This document shows positions 17,323 through 25,246 of a stretch of 64,000 bases of DNA, one piece after another. Within the stretch, counting starts at the first letter, position 1. The number at the start of each line of letters is the position of its first letter. The translations under genes were made by a program, and so were the position numbers. Source of the stretch: Sporomusaceae bacterium UBA7701 (GTDB taxonomy: Bacteria > Bacillota > Negativicutes > Sporomusales > UBA7701); the NCBI GenBank assembly GCA_002482545.1, contig DLGF01000006.1:62001-126000 (forward strand), in the 5' to 3' direction. Under the pieces are notes generated by a model. The model worked only from the letters and a program-made list of their open reading frames with translations. It was not told where the DNA came from and did no database searches.

Positions 17323-17436
17323 ATAATTCCGCCGTACGAATAAATGTAATTATTTGGTTATTTATGGCAGGAATTTGGAAAATAGTAGCTAATTTCTACT
17401 TAGGATAACATAATCCGCGTGTATTGGGGTATTTTT

Positions 17437-19104
17437 ATGTCTTTTTTACAATTGACTATGACGGTTTCTACATCTGCAAAACTCCTATTAGTACTGATCT
17501 TTTTCTACTTTTATATGCAATACCGTGAAAAGTACATTGGCTTATGGGCATTTAGCTGGATTTTTTTAAGTCTACGTTCCGCTTTAAACATGTATCCCGA
17601 ATTTCAGATGATGAATCTTCTCTCTATACCGGCTTTACTGCTTTACCAGGCTCTGACCTTGGCAAGTTGCCTCCTTATTGCTTGGGGGACCTATGAATTC
17701 ACCGGCCGGAAGCTGCCAGCCGGCTGGAAATATAGCGCGATCCTGGTTACTGCGATAAGTGATACCGGCGTTCTCATGGGCTGGCCTTTGCCCCTCTGTT
17801 CCCTGCCTACCCTTGCCTACCTTATCGCCATTTACATCCAGGCTGGTATCATTTTTCTCCGGGCCTTTGATATTCCCGGATTGGGCCGGTATTTAACCGG
17901 GATAACCTTTATTGTTGATGGTATCCACCAACTAAATTTTCCTTTAACCATGACATATTCTTCTCTTGTTCCCTTTGGCTATTTGTTCGACGCCCTGCTG
18001 CGGGTCACATTGGCTATCGGTATGCTGCTAGCCCATTTTGAAAAAGCAAAAAATGAGATCATTAAAAAAGAACAGCGGTTTCGCCTTCTGGATGAAAATT
18101 CCAAAGATATTATTTTCCGTTATTCTCTAAACCCAATCCCAAAAATTGATTATATAAGCCCTTCAGTTACCGTCATTACCGGCTACACCCCGGAGGAATT
18201 CTATCAAAATTCCGAAATCCTGCAAAACCTCATCCACCCCTCCGACAGGCTGTTGGCACAGGAATTGCCCAAACTCAATAGCCCACCCCTGATTCTCCGG
18301 GCCATTCGCAAAGACGGCACCGAAATCTGGATTGAGCAGCAAACCACTCCGGTGTATGATGATTTGGGAAACATGATTGCCGTCGAAGGAATTATCCGGG
18401 ATATCACGAGCCGAAAACAACTGGAACAGGAGCTCCAGCGTCTGGACCGCCTCAATATCGTGGGCCAAATGGCTGCCAATATTGGTCATGAAATCCGGAA
18501 CCCCATGACAACCGTCCGGGGCTATTTGCAAGTTATGGAGCGCAAAAAGGAATTCGTCGCCTATAAGGAAGATTTCGAACTGCTGCTGGCTGAATTGGAT
18601 CGCGCCAACGCTCTGATAACGGAATATCTTTCGCTCAGCAAAAACCGCTTGGTCGAACTCAAGCCCACCCAGCTCAATACGATCCTGACCTCCTTGTTTC
18701 CGCTTATCCAAGCCGATGCCAACAGCAATAACCAGATTGTCCGCCTTGAAATAGAAAAGTCCCCCGACGTGTTGGTTGACGACCGGGAAATCCGCCAGTT
18801 GGTCCTGAATTTGGTCCGAAACGGCCTGGAAGTCATGTCGAAAGGCAAAACGCTGACGATCAAAACCTACACCACCCATGATCATGTGGTACTGGCTATC
18901 CAAGACGAGGGGCCGGGAATTTCGTCCGAAGTGCTGGATAAAATAGGACTGCCTTTTTTCACCACCAAAGAGCATGGCACCGGATTGGGGCTGGCGATCT
19001 GTTACAGTATTGCCAATCGCCACAATGCCACCATCACAGTGGAAACCGGTCCGTCAGGAACGACATTTCGCGTCCATTTCAAAAAGTTGCTGGTCCGTAG
19101 GTAA
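17437..19104 (+). CDS. membrane PAS-domain sensor histidine kinase (sporulation-kinase-like)
   Basis: A 555-residue sensor. The first 215 residues hold about seven hydrophobic segments (an integral sensing domain). A PAS domain with PAC tail follows (about 225-335, ENSKDIIFRYS to GIIRDITSRKQLE). The kinase core has phospho-acceptor His351 in GHEIRNPMTTVRGY, N-box LVLNLVRNGLEVM, G1 DEGPGIS and G2 GTGLGLAIC. The His-box is of the type seen in Kin-type kinases feeding Spo0F, and no response regulator is adjacent, so a phosphorelay orphan is likely. The start is ATG 17437, seven bases after GGGG. The gene is clearly more AT-rich than its neighbours. Confidence 0.92.
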   Translation: MSFLQLTMTVSTSAKLLLVLIFFYFYMQYREKYIGLWAFSWIFLSLRSALNMYPEFQMMNLLSIPALLLYQALTLASCLLIAWGTYEFTGRKLPAGWKYSAILVTAISDTGVLMGWPLPLCSLPTLAYLIAIYIQAGIIFLRAFDIPGLGRYLTGITFIVDGIHQLNFPLTMTYSSLVPFGYLFDALLRVTLAIGMLLAHFEKAKNEIIKKEQRFRLLDENSKDIIFRYSLNPIPKIDYISPSVTVITGYTPEEFYQNSEILQNLIHPSDRLLAQELPKLNSPPLILRAIRKDGTEIWIEQQTTPVYDDLGNMIAVEGIIRDITSRKQLEQELQRLDRLNIVGQMAANIGHEIRNPMTTVRGYLQVMERKKEFVAYKEDFELLLAELDRANALITEYLSLSKNRLVELKPTQLNTILTSLFPLIQADANSNNQIVRLEIEKSPDVLVDDREIRQLVLNLVRNGLEVMSKGKTLTIKTYTTHDHVVLAIQDEGPGISSEVLDKIGLPFFTTKEHGTGLGLAICYSIANRHNATITVETGPSGTTFRVHFKKLLVRR

Positions 19105-19113
19105 GCCGACTCA

Positions 19114-19148
19114 AAATAGACCCAGAGGAAAGGGTCTATTTTTTTTTG
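19114..19148 (+). terminator. terminator of the histidine kinase gene
   Basis: AATAGACCC / GGGTCTATT stem followed by a run of nine T. Confidence 0.9.
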
Positions 19149-19273
19149 TCTTTTTTACATTTATGAAAGTCATGCGTATTCTTCGTAAAGCCCCTGTCTT
19201 TTGCTTTTTGATCGACACAATATTACCTAATAAGATACAAATTTATATTATTTTACATTTTTTGTGAAAATAT

Positions 19274-19302
19274 TTGGAAAACCATGTCAAATGATGTAAA
19301 AT
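19274..19302 (+). promoter_or_regulatory. promoter of the GNAT-cNMP fusion gene
   Basis: -35 TTGGAA (19274-19279), 17-bp spacer, -10 TAAAAT (19297-19302). The 5' leader of about 45 bases contains the palindrome CGTATACG. Confidence 0.55.
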
Positions 19303-19355
19303 ATAGGTAGTACCGTATACGTTAGCCTTAAATTTCTTTGAGGAGGTAATTGTCA

Positions 19356-20531
19356 ATGGGACAACCCTTAACTACGACGGCACTATACTCAACGGACTTG
19401 ACAGATCAAATTACTGTCGATTTCGCTCAAACCCCCAAAGAACGGGAAATGGTTTATCGGTTTCGCTATCAGATCTATGTGGAGGAAATGGGCAAGAAGC
19501 TGACTAATCTGCCGCTCCTTCAGCACAAACGTCGTCAATTGTTCGACGAATTGGATGATGCACAACACGCAATTATACTTTACGCCCGGGCAGGTTCGGA
19601 AATAGTAGGTACAATTCGTTTGAACATTTTCCCTCCACAAAACCTTTTCCCTCAATGGTTGCCTGACCAATTCGTTTCTTTTTTCCAAGCCGACGCTCCT
19701 TTAATATCTTACTCTTCCAAATTAATGGTCGATTCCCGGTACCGCAAATCGCAGGCCGCCTATCTGCTCATCGCCAAAGGCTATGAATTATATCGCCAAA
19801 ATAATGTGCCATTCAATTTTATCGGCTGTGCGCCGTTTTTAATTCCTCTTTATGAACAAATGGGCTTTCGACGATACAGTTCAAATTTTGAGTTTCCGGA
19901 CTTTGGTTGTATCGTTCCCCTCGTGTTGCTGACGGAAGACATCGGGCATTTACGCGCTGTACGCTCACCCCTTATGCGGGTGGCGCGCAAATTTGACAAT
20001 TCGTCCAAATCATCCGTCTGGTTTGCTCAAAACTTTCCCGAAGCCGGCGAGCATATCAATCGCCTGCTGTTGACCAAGGAGCAATTTCATAGGGCCATCT
20101 GCGACCTGTTGGGTGATTCCCCGGAGAACGCGCTTGAACTGTTGCACGGTTTTACTCCTGAAGAGGCAATCACTTGTCTTAACGAAGGAACGATCGTTAA
20201 TTTTACCGGCGGAAGCTTGCTCGTAAATCCTATCGATGTCAGCAACGAACTCTTTTTCGTGCTCTCCGGCTGTCTGCTATCCCGCAAAACCTGGTCGAAA
20301 GACCGCCAGACTTACACGCTTTTGACGCCCGGACAAAGTTTCGGCGGTAAGTCGTTTTTGTCGATGGGCCGCCAGAGGGCGAAAGTGGTTGCCCAGTGCG
20401 ACTCGAAGGTTTTGGTTCTCCCGCGTCAGGCCTTTGACCGACTGGCCCTGCTCCATCCGGACATCGCCGCCAAGCTGCTCCGGAACATTGGCGTCCCGGC
20501 GTCGCTCCAGAAAAAATACAGCTACGCCTAG
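19356..20531 (+). CDS. FeeM/LuxI-like acyltransferase domain fused to a cyclic-nucleotide-binding domain
   Basis: A 391-residue two-domain protein. Residues about 15-205 match the GNAT-like fold of autoinducer and N-acyl amino acid synthases: EREMVYRFRYQIYVEEMGKKL, then an acidic strand, IVGTIRLN, and SKLMVDSRYRKSQAAYLLIAKGYELY ahead of a core-fold FNFIGCAPFLIPLYEQMGFRRY. Residues about 265-380 form a CRP-type beta-barrel (VNPIDVSNELFFVLSGCLLSRKTW, LTPGQSFGGKSFLSM, VLPRQAFDRLALLHPDIAAKLLRNI). The PBC arginine of cAMP-binding proteins is not evident, so the ligand is unknown. ATG 19356 is chosen because AGGAGG lies nine bases before it. Base composition is AT-rich like the neighbouring kinase. 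Confidence 0.8.
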   Translation: MGQPLTTTALYSTDLTDQITVDFAQTPKEREMVYRFRYQIYVEEMGKKLTNLPLLQHKRRQLFDELDDAQHAIILYARAGSEIVGTIRLNIFPPQNLFPQWLPDQFVSFFQADAPLISYSSKLMVDSRYRKSQAAYLLIAKGYELYRQNNVPFNFIGCAPFLIPLYEQMGFRRYSSNFEFPDFGCIVPLVLLTEDIGHLRAVRSPLMRVARKFDNSSKSSVWFAQNFPEAGEHINRLLLTKEQFHRAICDLLGDSPENALELLHGFTPEEAITCLNEGTIVNFTGGSLLVNPIDVSNELFFVLSGCLLSRKTWSKDRQTYTLLTPGQSFGGKSFLSMGRQRAKVVAQCDSKVLVLPRQAFDRLALLHPDIAAKLLRNIGVPASLQKKYSYA

Positions 20532-20563
20532 CACCGCCACCGGTAAATCCTTCCTTACCGATT

Positions 20564-20604
20564 CCTATATTGTACCGAACGGCAAAAACCGGATACAATA
20601 TAGG
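20564..20604 (+). promoter_or_regulatory. promoter embedded in a 41-bp inverted repeat before the DUF4870 gene
   Basis: CCTATATTGTA (20564-20574) and TACAATATAGG (20594-20604) are perfect 11-bp arms. The left arm carries a -35-like TTGTAC (20571-20576) and the right arm a -10 TACAAT (20594-20599), 17 bp apart. A dimeric regulator bound here would cover the whole promoter. Confidence 0.65.
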
Positions 20605-20618
20605 TGGGAGGGATTACA

Positions 20619-20972
20619 ATGGACAGTATCTCGGGGGAACAAAAACTGTTGGCCCTTATTGCCCACCTGTCCTACTTTTTAGGCGGGCTCGGGTTTATTA
20701 TCGCTCCTCTGGTTATTTTTCTCCTGAAAAAAGACGATCCTTTTGTCTATGATCACGCCAGGCAGGCGCTGGTCGCGCACATCGCCCTGCTGGCGGTGTC
20801 GGTCGTCACCGGGCTGCTGTGTATGGTACTGATCGGAGTGTTGCTTGTCCCTGTCCTGATCTTTCTTTTCGTGGTTCTTGTCGTCACGTCGATCATCGCC
20901 AGCTTAAGGGCGCTCGACGGACAACTCTACCGCTATCCGTTCATTCAAGGACTGGTGGATAAGCTGACCTGA
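20619..20972 (+). CDS. DUF4870 family membrane protein
   Basis: A 117-residue protein with three hydrophobic segments and the DUF4870 pattern: EQKLLALIAHLSYFLGG at the N-terminus, a first helix, then LLKKDDPFVYDHARQALVAHI and two further helices. The family is widespread and of unknown function. It resembles Tic20-like small membrane proteins. ATG 20619 has GGGAGGG eight bases upstream. It stands alone between its own promoter and a terminator. Confidence 0.88.
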   Translation: MDSISGEQKLLALIAHLSYFLGGLGFIIAPLVIFLLKKDDPFVYDHARQALVAHIALLAVSVVTGLLCMVLIGVLLVPVLIFLFVVLVVTSIIASLRALDGQLYRYPFIQGLVDKLT

Positions 20973-20978
20973 GACACG

Positions 20979-21015
20979 AAAGAAGCTCTCCCGAGGGAGA
21001 GCTTCTTTTCTTTCG
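20979..21015. terminator. bidirectional terminator between DUF4870 and PHP genes
   Basis: GAAGCTCTCCC-GAG-GGAGAGCTTC with TTTTCTTTC on the plus side and a TTTC-rich end on the minus side. It serves the two convergent genes. Confidence 0.88.
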
Positions 21016-21016
21016 C

Positions 21017-21802
21017 TTACAGCGCAATATATTCCGGCTGCCGGGCTTTAAACGCCACCGGCTGGAGGCGGCAGGAGCGGGCGATGGCCATTGCCCGGTC
21101 AAAATGCTTGCCGATATCCTGGGGCCTGTGCGCGTCCGAGCCGATCGTGACCAGCCGCCCGCCCAGTTCGTGAAAACGCCGGTAGATGGCGCAAAGAGCT
21201 TCGGCCGCGGCGTCATCGTCGAGCCTCCGGGTATTGATCTCTATGGCCTTTTCTTGCTCGGCCAGAGCCCGCAGCACGGCGTCGATGTAGTCGGGAAACT
21301 CCTCATAGCGAACCTCGGTATCCGCAAACCGCGCATACCTTGCGATATAGTCGATGTGTCCCAGGCTGTCGATAAAATCGTAATCCTTGACGCAAGCAAG
21401 CATCGACTCGAAGTACTGCCCATAAACCTCCCGTTTGGTGCGGCCATGGTAAAAATGCTCCTGATAGATATCAATCCGGTCAATCAAGTGAATCGACCCG
21501 ATCACGTAGTCAAAGGGCCGGCCAACAAGCAGCTCCCGGTTTTCCTCGATCAGGTCGCACCGCATGCCAAGTTCTATCCCCAGGCGAACCGTCTCGCTGC
21601 GGAAACGCTCATACGTCCGGAAATATTCGTCGATATCGAAAATAAAAGCCTGGGGTTCAGGGTAATCCAGATCCATATGCTCGGTGACGATTATCCCGAG
21701 GTTGAGCTTTTTCCCCTGCCGGACGGCCTCCTCGATCGTCATCCGCGAGTCGGTGGAAAATCGCGTATGCATATGGGTATCAAACATTTTTCCGGTATTC
21801 AT
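21017..21802 (-). CDS. PHP-domain histidinol-phosphatase family protein
   Basis: A 261-residue metal-dependent phosphoesterase of the HisJ/HisK class. The metal-binding motifs are DTHMHTRFSTDS near the N-terminus, VTEHMDLDYP, GSIHLIDRI, LGHIDYIARY and GSDAHRPQDIG. HisJ dephosphorylates histidinol phosphate in histidine synthesis, but no other his genes are near, so a different phosphoester substrate is possible. The start is ATG 21802 (MNTGKMFDTHMH), where the PHP fold begins. An upstream ATG at 21877 would add an unconserved 25-residue leader. Confidence 0.85.
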   Translation of the reverse strand: MNTGKMFDTHMHTRFSTDSRMTIEEAVRQGKKLNLGIIVTEHMDLDYPEPQAFIFDIDEYFRTYERFRSETVRLGIELGMRCDLIEENRELLVGRPFDYVIGSIHLIDRIDIYQEHFYHGRTKREVYGQYFESMLACVKDYDFIDSLGHIDYIARYARFADTEVRYEEFPDYIDAVLRALAEQEKAIEINTRRLDDDAAAEALCAIYRRFHELGGRLVTIGSDAHRPQDIGKHFDRAMAIARSCRLQPVAFKARQPEYIAL

Positions 21803-21873
21803 CCTGATCGACTCCTTCCCCGGGCTTTTTCCCGGCATCAGGCCGGGTTGCCCGGCCATAACGCATGCGGGAT

Positions 21874-22029
21874 TCATTCCCCGGCTGCCGGCGGCAAAGG
21901 GCCGAAACGGGTCCCTTCCAAGACGCCGGTTATTTTCATGTCCTTCACCATCAACATTATATCCAAAAATTCGCCGTTCTGCACGTAATCCCGGCTAATA
22001 GCCTTCAGCCGGAGTTCCTGATCCCAGGT
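21874..22029 (-). pseudogene. possible 3' remnant of a gene cut by repeat copy 5
   Basis: An open minus-strand stretch ending in TGA at 21874 reads as a protein C-terminus of about 48 residues (containing LRLKAISRDYVQNGEFLDIM and GVLEGTRFGPLP). It has no start codon or SD and begins right at the edge of repeat copy 5. The pattern resembles the end of a GNAT-type acetyltransferase, but that is inference. It may be noncoding. Confidence 0.3.
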
Positions 22030-22040
22030 TGTAGACGACC

Positions 22041-22117
22041 CAGGCCGACGAAAAAGGTCCAGATGCAGGGCGCTCCGAGGAGCAACAAAGCAGATGGGCC
22101 TTTTTTCGTCAGCCTGG
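22041..22117 (+). repeat. interspersed terminal-inverted-repeat element, copy 5 (shortest)
   Basis: Ends CAGGCCGACGAAAAAGGTCC and GGGCCTTTTTTCGTCAGCCTG pair over about 26 bases. Only about 25 bp remain inside. Substitutions at the ends are matched on the opposite arm, so pairing is preserved. It lies just after the stop of the SDR gene. Confidence 0.82.
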
Positions 22118-22132
22118 GATTCGGGCCGCGGC

Positions 22133-22891
22133 TTACTCGGCGTAAATCATTTTTACCGTCATCCCGCCGTCGATTACCAGATTGGCGCCGGTGATAAACC
22201 CGGCTTCCGGCGAGGCGAGAAACAGGCAGGCCGCGGCGATGTCCTCCGGTCGTCCCACCCGGCCGGCAGGGTGCTGGGCGTGGTCGACCGGCCTCAGCCG
22301 GCCCGGCTGCCGGTCGCCGCCTTTCTGCCAGCCGGTGACGTCGATCCACCCCGGACTTACGGAGTTCACCCGGATATCCGGCCCGAGGCTGACCGCCAGG
22401 GAATGGGTCAGCGCCGCCAGGCCGCCCTTGGCCGCGGCGTAAGCGTGCCAATCCTGCTCCGACATTCCGGCCCGGGTGGAAGCGATATTGATAATCGAGC
22501 TTCCGCTGTTCATCAGGGGAACAAAGTACTTTACCGCCAGATAGGCGCCCCGCAGGTTGATTCCCACTACTTCGTCCCAGTCGCTCATCGGCGCCGCTAA
22601 GGGGGTGGCGCGCGATACACCGGCATTATTGACCAATACCGACAGCTTAAGCCTCCGCCGCTCTAAATCCTCGGCGCTGCGGCGGACTGCCTGTTCGTCG
22701 CCGACATCCGCCGGCACGAGCAGGCAGTCGCCCCCCGGAAGGTCCCGGATGAGCTGCTGTACTTCCCATCCCGCTACTTCATCCCGCTCCAGAATAATCA
22801 CCTGGTATCCCTTGCCGGCAAAGGCCTCGGCTATCGCCCGGCCAATCCCCCGGCCTCCGCCGGTTACCAAGGCCGCCCCTCTCCGTTCCAT
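22133..22891 (-). CDS. short-chain dehydrogenase/reductase (SDR)
   Basis: A 252-residue classical SDR. The cofactor motif TGGGRGIG (10-17), NNAG (about 89-92), the catalytic Ser in NIASTRAG and Tyr/Lys in YAAAKGG are all present, and SPGWIDVTGW follows. Substrate is not predictable; the C-terminus GFITGANLVIDGGMTVKMIY is typical of 3-oxoacyl or glucose dehydrogenase-like SDRs. SD GGAGCG precedes ATG 22891. It lies downstream of the VOC and macro genes. Confidence 0.92.
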   Translation of the reverse strand: MERRGAALVTGGGRGIGRAIAEAFAGKGYQVIILERDEVAGWEVQQLIRDLPGGDCLLVPADVGDEQAVRRSAEDLERRRLKLSVLVNNAGVSRATPLAAPMSDWDEVVGINLRGAYLAVKYFVPLMNSGSSIINIASTRAGMSEQDWHAYAAAKGGLAALTHSLAVSLGPDIRVNSVSPGWIDVTGWQKGGDRQPGRLRPVDHAQHPAGRVGRPEDIAAACLFLASPEAGFITGANLVIDGGMTVKMIYAE

Positions 22892-22970
22892 CCCGCATCG
22901 CGCTCCTTCGCCGAAATCTGCAAAACGCCATGAAGCATTCGCTTCACGGCGTTATATATGTATAGCCCTT

Positions 22971-23378
22971 TTATTTAAAGGAATCGTATATCTTCTGATA
23001 CTCGGGAGTCGGTGGAATCAGGGTGTAGATATAAACATGGACCCCTGTGGGATCGTCGACCACAAAGCTGCGCTCTCCCCAGGGCTTATCCTGCAATTCC
23101 TGCATGATCTCGATCCCCTCGGCTTTCAGCCGCTTATATTCCGCATCCACATCCTCCACGCCGAAGGATAAGATAATGCCCTTGCCGTTGAAAAACTCGC
23201 CGGCATCGCGCTGGGGAAGCGTAAAGCTAACGCCGATGGTCGGCTCCTCCGGCGAAATCAGTTCGATATACCAGTCGCTCTCAAAGACCAGACGGAAGTC
23301 GAAATAACGCATGTAGAAATTTTTCGATTCCTGCATTTTGCTGGTACTGATAGTCGCATCCATACGTTTAATCTTCAT
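22971..23378 (-). CDS. VOC (glyoxalase/bleomycin-resistance fold) protein
   Basis: A 135-residue vicinal-oxygen-chelate protein with the two beta-alpha-beta-beta-beta modules: MDATISTSKMQESKNFYMRYFD, then FGVEDVDAEYKRLKAEGIEI and SFVVDDPTGVHVYIYTLIP. A specific activity cannot be assigned. The start is ATG 23378 with AGGAGG five bases upstream. It overlaps the end of the macro-domain gene by 11 bases, implying coupled translation. Confidence 0.87.
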   Translation of the reverse strand: MKIKRMDATISTSKMQESKNFYMRYFDFRLVFESDWYIELISPEEPTIGVSFTLPQRDAGEFFNGKGIILSFGVEDVDAEYKRLKAEGIEIMQELQDKPWGERSFVVDDPTGVHVYIYTLIPPTPEYQKIYDSFK

Positions 23379-23952
23379 GGCATCCTCCTTGATTCGGCGT
23401 TCCGTCCGCCAAGGCCTCCGCCCTGGCGGCGAGCAACCGCCGGTAAACCTCATAATCCCGGTCGGAAAACAAAATAAAGCGTATTCCCCGGAAATAATAG
23501 CTCGGAAGCTCGGTCATCACTGTATTTATCGCAATGGGGGCCGCCTTTTCGATGGGGTATCGATATACGCCGGTGCTTATGGAAGGGAAGGCCAGCGAGT
23601 GGACGCCGTTGTCGGCCGCTATCTGCAGGCTGGAGCGATAACAGCTCGCCAGCAGCTCCGCGTCCTTCCCCTGGCCGCTATAGACGGGGCCAACGGTGTG
23701 GATGACATATTTCGCCTTTAACCGCCCGGCGCCCGTTATCACCGCCTGGCCGGCCGGGCAGCCCCCCTGCCGGGCCCGGATCAGGTCCAGTTCCTGCATG
23801 ATCGCCGGCCCGCCGCGAACGTGGATGGCTCCGTCTACCCCCCCGCCGCCGGCCAGCCGGCTATTGGCCGCATTCACCAAGGCCTCGACGGCCTGCTCCG
23901 TAATATCCCCGCGGACCGCCTCCACCACGGTGCCGCGCCACAGCAGTTTCAC
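23368..23952 (-). CDS. macro-domain protein (ADP-ribose/O-acetyl-ADP-ribose hydrolase type)
   Basis: A 194-residue macro domain of the YmdB/MacroD class, which removes ADP-ribose adducts or hydrolyses O-acetyl-ADP-ribose. Conserved parts are VEALVNAANSRLAGGGGVDGAIH, GQAVITGAGRLKAKYVIHTVGPVY and LAFPSISTGVYRYP. The start may be the GTG at 23952 (AGGAGGG four bases before) or GTG 23967, which would overlap the SD. It sits between the AbrB-type transporter and VOC genes in one compact run. Confidence 0.92.
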   Translation of the reverse strand: MKLLWRGTVVEAVRGDITEQAVEALVNAANSRLAGGGGVDGAIHVRGGPAIMQELDLIRARQGGCPAGQAVITGAGRLKAKYVIHTVGPVYSGQGKDAELLASCYRSSLQIAADNGVHSLAFPSISTGVYRYPIEKAAPIAINTVMTELPSYYFRGIRFILFSDRDYEVYRRLLAARAEALADGTPNQGGCHED

Positions 23953-23970
23953 ACTATCCCTCCTCACCGA

Positions 23971-25023
23971 TCAGGCCGGGCCGCTGTCGGGTCTTGTCGC
24001 GCCGAGCCAGGTTTTCAGAAATATGGGGACAATCAGCAAAATAAACAACAGCCGGAACAGATGATAGGAAATCACCGTGGTCAGGTCGGCCCCGTAGAGC
24101 AGCGCCGCCAGGCCCATCTCGGTCATCCCGCCGGGAGCGGTGCTCAAGAAGCCGGTCACCAGCGAGGCCGACGTATACTTCGCCAGGCCGTAGCCGAGAC
24201 CCAGCGACAGCAAAAGTACGCCTCCCACGTTGAACAAGGTATACGGCACGACGGCCCGGCACTGCGTAATATTATCCAACTTTATCCGGACTCCCATGTA
24301 TATGCCGACAAAAAGCTGCGCAGCCACCGTCACGCGGGACGGCAGGGCCGGGGCCGGCAACCCGGAAAGAACCAAAACGCACGTTGCCAGAATAGGTCCC
24401 AAGAGATAGGGTGTGGGCAGCCTGAGCCAGGTCGCGGCCAATGCGCCGACAATGACGGCGACGGCGTAGGGCAGCAGGAACTCAAGCGACGCGTCCGCGA
24501 CCGGCGGCTGGGGGAGGGGTGGCGCGGCCTCGCCCGCAAAGCCCCGGCTCAGCAAAAAGGGGATCGTGGAGACCACCATAATCAGCCGGACGGTCTGCAT
24601 GAAGGTGACAATAGCCGCATCGACGCCGGGAATCTCCTCGCCCAGCAGCACCATCTGGGATAAGCCGCCCGGGACCGTGCCCAGAACACAGCTGGATAAG
24701 CTCATCCCCGTTCTGCGGGCCGTAAATTGCCCGATCGCCAGGCTGAACAGCATCAGTATCGCGGTCATTCCCAGCATCAGCGGAAGTTGGTGAAGGATTT
24801 GCTGGCCGGCAGCCGGAGTGAAGGGCCGTCCCATCAGGTATCCGAGAACCAGGAGCCCGGCGTTGCGAAGGCCGTTCGGCCAGTGGGCCGTAATTTTGGT
24901 GCAGCTTGAAAGGAGGGTGATCCCGGCCAAGGGTCCCAACATCCAAGGCAAGGGAATGTACAGAAAGGAAAAGAGCAGGCCGCCGACCAGACCGACCGCA
25001 AAGGTAATGCCGATATTAACCAT
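23971..25023 (-). CDS. AbrB-family membrane transporter (duplicated domain)
   Basis: A 350-residue integral membrane protein with about ten helices in two repeats. Each repeat has the family signature: GLLFSFLYIPLPWMLGPL and later LRLPTPYLLGPILATCVLVL, with LGTVPGGLSQMV matched by LSTAPGGMTEMGLAALL. Members of this family (E. coli AbrB, sometimes misnamed ammonia monooxygenase) are putative transporters of unknown substrate. They are unrelated to the DNA-binding AbrB. SD AGGTGA lies before ATG 25023. Confidence 0.9.
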   Translation of the reverse strand: MVNIGITFAVGLVGGLLFSFLYIPLPWMLGPLAGITLLSSCTKITAHWPNGLRNAGLLVLGYLMGRPFTPAAGQQILHQLPLMLGMTAILMLFSLAIGQFTARRTGMSLSSCVLGTVPGGLSQMVLLGEEIPGVDAAIVTFMQTVRLIMVVSTIPFLLSRGFAGEAAPPLPQPPVADASLEFLLPYAVAVIVGALAATWLRLPTPYLLGPILATCVLVLSGLPAPALPSRVTVAAQLFVGIYMGVRIKLDNITQCRAVVPYTLFNVGGVLLLSLGLGYGLAKYTSASLVTGFLSTAPGGMTEMGLAALLYGADLTTVISYHLFRLLFILLIVPIFLKTWLGATRPDSGPA

Positions 25024-25183
25024 GTAATCACCTGTATATAAAATATATGCCTGTTGCCTGCTGCAGAGGGTCTGTCCTTTACAATATTAGGCCTGAGCCT
25101 GCAAAACTCCTGTCGGTTTCTCCGGACAAATGCGAAAAGACCCGGTTTTTCACGCTGAACGCCCGCCGGCGCTTCCATAAAAT

Positions 25184-25217
25184 ACGAAAAGGGACGGCGT
25201 ATTTCGGAGCCATCCCC
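25184..25217 (-). terminator. terminator of the HD-domain gene
   Basis: Minus-strand GGGATGGC / GCCGTCCC stem (one G-U pair) followed by TTTTCGTATTTT, 30 bases after the stop at 25247. Confidence 0.7.
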
Positions 25218-25246
25218 TACTCCCTTTTTTTACTTCTGGCTGACAG

